Program-made: the position numbers and the translations under genes | Shown: piece by piece, positions 6,343 to 11,909 of the stretch | Layout of the letters: every line of letters starts with the position of its first letter | Numbering within the stretch: position 1 is the stretch's first letter | NCBI GenBank assembly: GCA_937976375.1 | Contig: CALJRU010000036.1 | Span: forward strand, 1-12,927 | Length of the DNA: 12,927 bases | Origin: an uncultured Peptococcaceae bacterium | GTDB lineage: Bacteria > Bacillota > Peptococcia > Peptococcales > Peptococcaceae | Reading direction: 5' to 3' | The notes under the pieces: generated by a model | What the model saw: only the letters and a program-made list of their open reading frames with translations | What the model was told of the DNA's origin: nothing | The model's database searches: none

Positions 6343-8085
6343 ATGAAGAAAAGATTAGTGGCCATCGTGGCGCTCGCTGCGATGCTGCTGAGCTTGCTGC
6401 CAGCTGCTGCCTTTGCAGCCGACACCACCAGCAAAGACATCAACATCACGGTGGCAAGCTTCAACAACAACATCGAACAGAACGAAAACGTACTCGTTCT
6501 GATCACAGGCAGTGACGTTGAGAAAAACATGCGTGTTGTCTGCTACCAGGAAGGTGTCGCTGATGCCATCTACACCGGCATCGTTGCTTACGACAGAGAA
6601 GACACCATCTACATTCCAAAATCCAAGATCAAAAATCTGGATGACATGTCTGCCAACAATAAAATTACGGTGAACGTTCAAAGTGCAGACGGCAGCAAGG
6701 TTTATGCCTCTAAGACCGTTTCTCAGGAATATGTGGCCACCATGCCAGCATCCATCAAGGCTACTTTTGACAACAACGACGGCACCAAAAACCGCGCCCT
6801 GACCGTCACCTTTGACAGCAAATACATTCCAGACAGCGACGACCGTATTTGTCTGCAGAGCATCGACGCCAACGGCAAAGCCGGCACTTCACAGTACATC
6901 ACTGTGCCAAGCCTGACGAAGGGCGACGACGGCAGCCTCTATTTCAAGAAATACAATCTGACATTTGACACCAACGCCGCCAAGGTGCGCGTCACCTTTG
7001 AACGCGACGGTGAACTCGTCGATACCCTGTCTCAGACCCTGAGCCTGACACCTAGCTACGGCACCCTCGACCATTACGAATTTGACTTCGGCGGCAGCGT
7101 CATCGTGCGTGGTGAAACCACCACTGGCAAACTCTACTACGTCAACACCGACGGCAAGAAGTACGACGTTACCAGTGAAGACGGCATGCTCTACACCTTC
7201 ACCAACGAAAGTCTCATTGATGGCAAGGTCGACAACACCAAGCCTGACATCACCCTCAAAGACGACGCCACTGTTGGTGCCAAAGTGCGCGTTGTGGCCA
7301 TCTACAACAACAATACCGTCGCCACTGCCGACCTCACCGTTGTGGACAACATCGAAACCGGCAAGGTGCTGACCAATCGTTCCAGCTACAACGCTGGCGA
7401 ACAAGCAGGCGTTGAGTTCAATCTTGTGGACAACAAAGGCAATGCCATGAAGCTCGACTTCTTCCCAACCAACATTGACATTCGCTGGATCGACTCCTCT
7501 GTCAGCGACCCAGGGTTCAAAGTCATCCTCACCGACCACGGTGCTTCCCTGACCAGCAAAGGCACCCTGCTCACTGCGCTGCAGTGCGACAAAGCCTGCA
7601 CCGGGAAATTTGAAATCACCTTCACCGACGACAAAGGCAACGCTTACCAAGTCGTCAGTGACACCTTTACCTTCAAAGATCCTAACGCCAAGGCTCAGAA
7701 AGTGGAACTGACCATTGGCTCCACCGCCATGAAGGTGGACGGCAGCACCGTCAATATGGACGTCGCTCCGCTCATCTATCTTGACCGCACCTTCGTGCCG
7801 CTGCGTGCAGTGGCCCAGGCTTTCGGCGGCACTGTCGACTACCTCTATGATGACAACACCATCACCATCAAGCTCGGCAGCACCACCATGGTCATGAGCC
7901 CAGGTTCCAAGACCTACACCATCAACGGCACCACCAAGACCACCGACGTTGCGCCATACATCATCGCCGATGCTGGCCGCACCATGGTGCCATTCCGTGT
8001 CATCGGGGAAGAACTCGGCTATAACGTCGACGCCATTTCTCGCCCAGATGGCACCACCTCCGGTGTTCTCTTTGAAGCCAAATAA
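6343..8085 (+). CDS. Secreted protein with C-terminal copper-amine-oxidase-N-like (stalk) domain
   Basis: A 580-residue exported protein. A classic signal peptide (1-25) has a KKR start, a hydrophobic core and an AFA cleavage motif. Residues about 26-450 are rich in beta-strand-type, Thr/Asp/Asn-heavy sequence and probably form several Ig-like or beta-sandwich domains that I cannot name. The C-terminal about 455-575 matches the copper-amine-oxidase N-terminal-like domain: VDGSTVNMDVAPLIYLDRTF, then VPLRAVAQAFGG, and a second half with TMVPFRVIGEELGY. In Clostridia this domain is common on secreted and surface proteins without amine oxidase activity; it is a structural stalk. No SLH, LPXTG or membrane anchor is seen. 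It has its own promoter and a strong terminator, so it is monocistronic. Its function is unknown, possibly surface adhesion or wall binding. Confidence 0.85.
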   Translation: MKKRLVAIVALAAMLLSLLPAAAFAADTTSKDINITVASFNNNIEQNENVLVLITGSDVEKNMRVVCYQEGVADAIYTGIVAYDREDTIYIPKSKIKNLDDMSANNKITVNVQSADGSKVYASKTVSQEYVATMPASIKATFDNNDGTKNRALTVTFDSKYIPDSDDRICLQSIDANGKAGTSQYITVPSLTKGDDGSLYFKKYNLTFDTNAAKVRVTFERDGELVDTLSQTLSLTPSYGTLDHYEFDFGGSVIVRGETTTGKLYYVNTDGKKYDVTSEDGMLYTFTNESLIDGKVDNTKPDITLKDDATVGAKVRVVAIYNNNTVATADLTVVDNIETGKVLTNRSSYNAGEQAGVEFNLVDNKGNAMKLDFFPTNIDIRWIDSSVSDPGFKVILTDHGASLTSKGTLLTALQCDKACTGKFEITFTDDKGNAYQVVSDTFTFKDPNAKAQKVELTIGSTAMKVDGSTVNMDVAPLIYLDRTFVPLRAVAQAFGGTVDYLYDDNTITIKLGSTTMVMSPGSKTYTINGTTKTTDVAPYIIADAGRTMVPFRVIGEELGYNVDAISRPDGTTSGVLFEAK

Positions 8086-8106
8086 TCGCTGCCGCGTGCA
8101 GCTTGT

Positions 8107-8139
8107 CCCCAAAAGCCCTGGCGCTTTTGGGGATTTTTT
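8107..8139 (+). terminator. Intrinsic terminator after the stalk-domain gene
   Basis: CCCCAAAAGC (8107-8116) pairs perfectly with GCTTTTGGGG (8123-8132) around a 6-nt loop, followed by ATTTTTT. It lies 21 nt after the stop codon. Confidence 0.92.
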
Positions 8140-8177
8140 GTTACCCTAACAATAACCACAGGAAAGGAGGCCGCCCC

Positions 8178-9059
8178 ATGCACGACATCTGGAACCCTTG
8201 GCACGGCTGTGTCAAAATCAGCGAAGGCTGCGACCACTGCTACATGTACTACCTCGACCGCGTCCGCGCCGGCGACGACGGCGCCCGCATCTATCGCACC
8301 GCCAATATGCGCTACCCCCTCGCCAAAGATCGCTACGGCAACTATAAAATCCGCGCCGGTGAACTCATCCGCGTCTGCATGACCTCCGATTTCTTCCTGC
8401 CCCAGGCCGATCCCTGGCGCGACGAAGCCTGGGCCATCATGCGCCAGCGCAGCGACGTCATCTTTTACCTGCTCACCAAGCGCCCGCAGCGCGTCGCCCG
8501 CTGCCTGCCCCGTGACTGGGGCGACGGCTGGGACAACATCTTCTTCAACGTCACCTGCGAAAACCAGCGCCGCGCCGACGAACGCCTGCCGCTGCTGCTC
8601 GACCTCCCCTTCAAGCACAAAGGCGTCATGTGTGCGCCCTTCATCGGCCCTGTCAGTCTGGCGCCCGCCCTCGCCACAGGCCAGATCGAGCAAGTCATCT
8701 GCGGCGGCGAAAACTACGACGGCGCCCGTCCCTGCCATTTTGAATGGGTGCAGCGCCTCCACGACGAATGCGTCCGCGCCGACACCACCTTCTGCTTCAT
8801 TGAGACCGGCACCTGTTTCGTCAAAGACGGCAAAACCTATCACCTGCCTTCCAAGCGCCTGCAAAGCCGCATGGCCCACCGTTCCGGCATGAACCACCAA
8901 GGCCGCCCGCAGCACTTTCTCCTGCGCGATCCCCTTGGCTGGCCCATCGCCGACAGCGACCGCTACACGCCGCACTACGGCAGCCAATGCCGGGAATGCG
9001 CCAGCCGCCTCATCTGCAACGGCTGCGCCGACTGCGGCCAGTGCGAGCGCCGCGCATAA
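8178..9059 (+). CDS. DUF5131 (phage Gp37/Gp68-like) protein with C-terminal Cys cluster
   Basis: A 293-residue protein of the DUF5131 / phage Gp37-Gp68 family, a radical-SAM-like family whose reaction is not established. The N-terminal signature WNPWHGC...GCDHCY gives Cys11, Cys18 and Cys21 (C-x6-C-x2-C), the likely iron-sulfur site. Other family marks are FFLPQADPWRDE (about 72-83), FYLLTKRPQR (96-105) and ICGGENYDGARPC. The last 23 residues add six cysteines (271, 274, 280, 283, 286, 289), a likely second metal site. ATG 8178 is preferred over the open frame from 8103 because AAAGGAGG ends 7 nt upstream and the earlier frame crosses a terminator. No phage genes surround it. No clear promoter is seen in the 39 nt after that terminator. 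Confidence 0.85.
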   Translation: MHDIWNPWHGCVKISEGCDHCYMYYLDRVRAGDDGARIYRTANMRYPLAKDRYGNYKIRAGELIRVCMTSDFFLPQADPWRDEAWAIMRQRSDVIFYLLTKRPQRVARCLPRDWGDGWDNIFFNVTCENQRRADERLPLLLDLPFKHKGVMCAPFIGPVSLAPALATGQIEQVICGGENYDGARPCHFEWVQRLHDECVRADTTFCFIETGTCFVKDGKTYHLPSKRLQSRMAHRSGMNHQGRPQHFLLRDPLGWPIADSDRYTPHYGSQCRECASRLICNGCADCGQCERRA

Positions 9060-9101
9060 AAAAAGCCGCCGTGCACAGCACAGCGACGCATTCTTGCCAA
9101 C

Positions 9102-9258
9102 AAAAAAACGACAGCTGCGGGGCTGTCGTCTTTTTGTATCTCTCGATTGGCCATGGAAAAAAGGGAGAGAGAAAAAAACATGACCGTTCGAGTGGTTTCT
9201 CGGGATATACAGCTGAGGGGTTGAAAGGGGGGGAGAAAACAACTTCCTCAACTGATGG
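9102..9258 (-). ncRNA. Predicted small RNA with two UCUCCC loops, copy A
   Basis: A minus-strand transcript of about 157 nt is predicted from a -10 box at 9268-9263 to the terminator at 9129-9102. Hairpin 1 (9254 down to 9210) has CAGTTGAGG pairing with CCTCAGCTG, an AA/C internal loop, and GTTG with CAAC; its 16-nt loop contains CTCCCCCCC. Hairpin 2 (9185 to 9149) has GGTCATG pairing with CATGGCC and a 23-nt loop of U-runs around CUCUCUCCC. A small CGAG/CTCG hairpin lies between. The loops look like anti-Shine-Dalgarno sites. A second diverged copy with the same plan lies after the SLH gene. No coding frame is apparent. This is a structural prediction without expression evidence. Confidence 0.6.
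9108..9135. terminator. Bidirectional terminator: DUF5131 gene (+) and sRNA copy A (-)
   Basis: ACGACAGC (9108-9115) pairs with GCTGTCGT (9122-9129) around a 6-nt loop. On the + strand it is followed by C and five T; on the - strand by six more T (A residues at 9102-9107). It lies 48 nt after the DUF5131 stop codon. Confidence 0.85.
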
Positions 9259-9262
9259 TCTT

Positions 9263-9310
9263 ATTATAGCGCAAAACTTTGCCCAAGATGTTCGGAAAGA
9301 TTAAAGAACC
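9263..9310 (-). promoter_or_regulatory. Promoter region of sRNA copy A
   Basis: Read on the minus strand, GCGC-TATAATAA gives a perfect -10 (9268-9263). A GGTTCTT block (9310-9304) lies 36 nt upstream, and TTTCCGAACATCT lies between. Both recur at identical distances in copy B. The -35 hexamer itself is poor, so an activator or another sigma factor is possible. Confidence 0.5.
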
Positions 9311-9388
9311 TTATAAGCAAATATGAAGAATGATGTTACCAAAACGACAAGATTGGCGGCTTTTCTGCCGTGAAAAGTGAGACAATTC

Positions 9389-9417
9389 TTGAAACAGCCG
9401 CCGCGTAAGAATATAAT
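9389..9417 (+). promoter_or_regulatory. Sigma-A-type promoter of the SLH protein gene
   Basis: TTGAAA (9389-9394), a 17-bp spacer and TATAAT (9412-9417). The start would be near 9424. That excludes the in-frame ATGs at 9377 and 9416 and supports the start at 9461. It diverges from the sRNA A promoter. The 9060-9460 gap holds only the terminator, the predicted sRNA and these promoters. Confidence 0.75.
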
Positions 9418-9460
9418 GAAAGAAAATACAGCCCACAATCACAGAACAGGAGGATGGACC

Positions 9461-10981
9461 ATGAAAAAAAGAATCTTGAGCCTGCTTGTCATCGCGGCAT
9501 TTTGCCTGAGCCTGCTGCCACAAGCGGTTCTCGCAGCATCGGCTGGCAGCGTCAGCATTGGCGCGCTCACTTTGAGCGGCAGCACCGACGCGCCTGCCTG
9601 TGCCTGCACCAGCGCCGATGGCACCGTGACCACGACAGGCGCTGACGAAAGCAACTACAACATCAAATGGGACGGCGCCACCCTGACCCTCAGAAACGCC
9701 ACTGTCAACGCCAGTGATGCCGCTGTCAACGAAGGCGACGCCGTCCGCGCCGCCAACGACATCACCGTCAACCTCATCGGTGACAACCGCCTCACCGGCA
9801 TTGGCAAGCAAAGCGCCGGCCTCGCCGTGTACAACCAAGGCGCCCTCCGCATCGGCGGCAGCGGCAGCCTCGTTGTGGAAGGCGCCCATGCCGGCATCTA
9901 TATTCACGACAACGCCTTCACCATCACTGGCGGCAGCATCACCGCCAACGGCGGCGTGTATTGCTATGGCCTCACCATGAGCGACGGCGCCCTGAACGCT
10001 GTCACCACCGCCAACCACATCGGCCTGATCTCCGAACAGGATGTCCGCATCACTGGCGGCAGCCTCAGCGCCAGCGGCGGCCTTTGCGGCATTGCCCTGT
10101 TCTATGACCACGACCTGCACATCAGCGGAGATGCCGCTGTCACCGCCACTGGCGGCGTCGATGGCATCCGTGCCCTCGTCAGCGACGGCCAGGCTGACAA
10201 CTGCGACATCCACGTCAGCGGCGGCAGCCTCGCTGTCAGCGGCGGCGAACAAGCCATCAAGTTGCATGGCGATCTCCACATTGCCCCTGCCGACGGTGCC
10301 CGGGCAGCCGTTGCCACCGGCACCCATGCCGAAGACGCAGCCGAGCTGGAAGGCTCCCCATTCAGCGACGAAGCCCTGCTCACCGATGCTGTCGGCGACA
10401 GCAGCTACCTCAGCGTCAGCATGCAGGGCAGCAGCACCGCCCTGCCATTCACCGACGTGCGCGCGGACGACTGGTTCTACGATCCTGTGTGCTATGTCTA
10501 TAACAACGGCCTCATGACCGGCACCTCGGCAACGACCTTTGAACCGAACACCCACCTCAGCCGCGCCATGCTTGTGGCCGTGCTGCATCGTTTGGAAGGC
10601 AGCCCAGCGGCCAGCGCCGGTGATTTCACCGACGTGGCCGATGGCGACTGGTACGCCCAGGCTGTGAACTGGGCAGCCAGCGTCGGCGTCGTCAACGGCT
10701 TTGACGACGGCACCTTCCAGCCAAACGCCGCCATCACCCGCGAGCAAATGGCCGCCATCCTGCGCAACTACGCAGAATATAAAGGCCTCGATGTCACCGC
10801 AGCCGGCGACCTCAGCACCTACAGCGACGCCGCCAGTGTTAGCGACTGGGCGAAAGAGTCTGTTGCATGGATGGTTGGCAGCGGCCTGATTGGTGGCTAC
10901 GAGGACAACACCTTGCGTCCACAAGGCACCACAACGCGCGCCGAAGTAGCCAGCGTGCTGCAGCGATATTTGGCAAACTAA
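9461..10981 (+). CDS. Surface protein with carbohydrate-binding-like domain and three SLH domains
   Basis: A 506-residue exported, wall-associated protein. The signal peptide is about 1-25 (MKKR, hydrophobic core, VLA cleavage site). Residues about 28-280 resemble a domain seen in many Clostridia surface proteins (DYNIKWDG-type start, here YNIKWDGATLTLRNATV). Short glycine-rich repeats of the GGSL/GGSI type follow, suggesting a right-handed beta-helix or carbohydrate-binding domain. A low-complexity linker (about 280-327) leads to three S-layer homology domains: 329-376 (FTDVRADDWFYDPV), 388-436 (FTDVADGDWYAQAV) and 452-502. SLH domains bind pyruvylated secondary wall polymers. ATG 9461 has AGGAGGA 6 nt upstream and follows the promoter. 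A terminator follows at 10993. The ligand is unknown. It is flanked on both sides by predicted antisense-oriented sRNAs. Confidence 0.9.
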   Translation: MKKRILSLLVIAAFCLSLLPQAVLAASAGSVSIGALTLSGSTDAPACACTSADGTVTTTGADESNYNIKWDGATLTLRNATVNASDAAVNEGDAVRAANDITVNLIGDNRLTGIGKQSAGLAVYNQGALRIGGSGSLVVEGAHAGIYIHDNAFTITGGSITANGGVYCYGLTMSDGALNAVTTANHIGLISEQDVRITGGSLSASGGLCGIALFYDHDLHISGDAAVTATGGVDGIRALVSDGQADNCDIHVSGGSLAVSGGEQAIKLHGDLHIAPADGARAAVATGTHAEDAAELEGSPFSDEALLTDAVGDSSYLSVSMQGSSTALPFTDVRADDWFYDPVCYVYNNGLMTGTSATTFEPNTHLSRAMLVAVLHRLEGSPAASAGDFTDVADGDWYAQAVNWAASVGVVNGFDDGTFQPNAAITREQMAAILRNYAEYKGLDVTAAGDLSTYSDAASVSDWAKESVAWMVGSGLIGGYEDNTLRPQGTTTRAEVASVLQRYLAN

Positions 10982-10992
10982 ATACAAACAAC

Positions 10993-11023
10993 AACGACGG
11001 TCCTTTCGGGGCCGTCGTTTTTT
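10993..11023 (+). terminator. Intrinsic terminator after the SLH gene
   Basis: AACGACGGTCC (10993-11003) pairs with GGGCCGTCGTT (11009-11019), including one G-U pair, around a TTTCG loop, and ends in a run of six T. It lies 11 nt after the stop codon. Confidence 0.92.
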
Positions 11024-11029
11024 GTGTGC

Positions 11030-11203
11030 AAAAGAAAACCAGCAGCGGGAGAGGCGCTGCTGGTTTCGTTCGGACTTTGGACGGTCGGCGCTGGCGAAAA
11101 AAGGGGGAGAAAAACACTCGGCGCAGACCGTTTCAATGCAATCGGATTGTGTGTGCAGCCGGGTGATGAAAAAAGGGAGACAAAAAATCAACCCAACTGA
11201 CAC
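11030..11203 (-). ncRNA. Predicted small RNA with two UCUCCC loops, copy B
   Basis: A minus-strand transcript of about 174 nt is predicted from TAGAAT (11213-11208) to a terminator whose stem is AACCAGCAGCG (minus 11065-11055) with CGCTGCTGGTT (11047-11037), then TTTTCTTTT-like sequence. Hairpin 1 (11199 to 11156) has CAGTTGGG with CCCGGCTG (two G-U pairs) and TGAT with ATCA; its 19-nt loop has U-runs around GUCUCCC. Hairpin 2 (11131 to 11081) has ACGGTC with GACCGT and an inner GCGC stem; its loop holds UUUUUCUCCCCCUUUUUU. The terminator loop is CCTCTCC, also CU-rich. Loop cores are 70 nt apart, against 68 in copy A. Expression is not shown. Confidence 0.6.
11037..11065 (-). terminator. Intrinsic terminator of sRNA copy B
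   Basis: An 11-bp perfect stem around a 7-nt loop. On the minus strand it is followed by TTCTTTT; on the plus strand only by TCGTT. It therefore works best leftward, back-to-back with the SLH gene terminator at 10993-11023. Confidence 0.75.
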
Positions 11204-11207
11204 TGTT

Positions 11208-11255
11208 ATTCTAGCACAGGGCCGGGCGTCAGGTGTCGGGAAAAGGCCAAGAACC
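11208..11255 (-). promoter_or_regulatory. Promoter region of sRNA copy B
   Basis: On the minus strand, TGC-TAGAATAA gives an extended -10 (hexamer 11213-11208). GGTTCTT (11255-11249) again lies 36 nt upstream, and a TTTTCCCGACACCT block lies between, matching copy A at 22 of 40 ungapped positions. The -35 hexamer is weak. Confidence 0.45.
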
Positions 11256-11419
11256 TCATGAGAACTTGTCAAGGCTCTGTGTGGATGCCCTTCATCATCG
11301 GCGGGCACATGCCGTTCGCTCCTGCGCCGGGTGAAAAAGTGCCGCGTCGCAAAAAAATTAAAAAAATTTTGCCAGCAACCGTCCGCGCAAAGCCAGTCTG
11401 GGCGCGGTCTTGCGGGGCA

Positions 11420-11447
11420 CTCATACTTTTTGGCCCCAAAAAGTATG
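11420..11447. repeat. Perfect 28-bp palindrome upstream of the Cys-rich gene
   Basis: TCATACTTTTTGG (11420-11432) is the exact complement of 11435-11447, with only CC between. It lies about 25 bp upstream of the -10 box of the next gene. It could be an operator or a strong hairpin; no T-run follows directly. The rest of the 11256-11469 gap holds an A-rich tract (11351-11370) and a short CCGCGC/GCGCGG stem (11383-11406), but no gene that I can support. Confidence 0.6.
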
Positions 11448-11468
11448 ATACCCAGGTGTTTTTTTCTT

Positions 11469-11477
11469 TGGTATAAT
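11469..11477 (+). promoter_or_regulatory. Extended -10 promoter of the Cys-rich gene
   Basis: TGG-TATAAT (hexamer 11472-11477) is a perfect extended -10. No -35 match is seen, and the palindrome at 11420-11447 lies just upstream. The start near 11484 falls in the AATAATATTATT palindrome. The following gene and the GLUG-repeat gene have no visible promoter between them and may be co-transcribed from here. Confidence 0.55.
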
Positions 11478-11514
11478 GAAGAATAATATTATTTTTCCAA
11501 AGGAGGTGGCCGCC

Positions 11515-11859
11515 ATGTTGACACGTTATCGGCGGCAGAATGTGGAGGGGGCGCGTCTGCTCGTTGGCGAGCGCTGGGACGCTCGCAGCCGCTGCTGGCT
11601 GCCGCTCTATCCGGACCTCATTGCGCACCCGCGCCACACGCCGGCTGGGCGGCGCGTGCTGCTCTGCCTGGAAGACGCCTGCGCCCACGCCGCCCTTGAC
11701 GACAGCGGCTGCCGTGACTGCGGCAGCTGCCGCCACTACCGTCTGCAGCCCGGCGCCTTGCTTGGCACCTGCGGCCACCCGTCCCAGGGCGCCCCGCCAG
11801 CACCCGCTGCGCCCCGGCGCCGACTGCCGCGCGCGCCTGGGAAGGGAGGCAGCTCCTGA
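11515..11859 (+). CDS. Small cysteine-rich protein of unknown function
   Basis: A 114-residue protein that I do not recognise. It has seven cysteines: 27, 51, 56, 66, 69, 72 and 86. The group CRDCGSC (66-72) followed by GTCGHP (84-89) suggests a metal site, zinc or iron-sulfur. The N-terminus is basic (LTRYRRQN) and the last about 25 residues are Pro/Ala/Arg-rich and probably disordered. There is no signal peptide or membrane segment, so it is likely cytoplasmic. The start at 11515 is well supported by AAAGGAGGTGG at 11500-11509, an almost perfect anti-16S match; the upstream in-frame ATG at 11476 overlaps the -10 box. The motif C-x-D-C-G-x-C also occurs at the C-terminus of the DUF5131 protein in this window. 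Confidence 0.65.
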   Translation: MLTRYRRQNVEGARLLVGERWDARSRCWLPLYPDLIAHPRHTPAGRRVLLCLEDACAHAALDDSGCRDCGSCRHYRLQPGALLGTCGHPSQGAPPAPAAPRRRLPRAPGKGGSS

Positions 11860-11909
11860 TCCGCGGCGAAAAGCAACGACGACACACGATGACATAAAAG
11901 GAGGAAACA

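Noticed and set aside
8178..9059. DUF5131 gene as a sign of a prophage
   Set aside because: No integrase, structural, lysis or att-like sequence is nearby, and base composition matches the neighbours.
9102..9258. sRNA copies considered as 6S RNA, a riboswitch, or a plus-strand GGA-loop (CsrA sponge) RNA
   Set aside because: There is no long closing stem with a central bubble as in 6S and no known riboswitch core. A plus-strand RNA would lack a promoter and would have to pass a terminator, and most wobble pairs favour the minus strand. The GGA-loop idea is not fully excluded because hairpin 2 of copy B pairs slightly better on the plus strand.
9311..11308. 665-codon minus-strand open frame opposite the SLH gene
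   Set aside because: The plus strand encodes a signal peptide and three SLH domains. The minus frame is Ala/Val/Asp low complexity, and its 3'-proximal part on + crosses terminators and the sRNA region.
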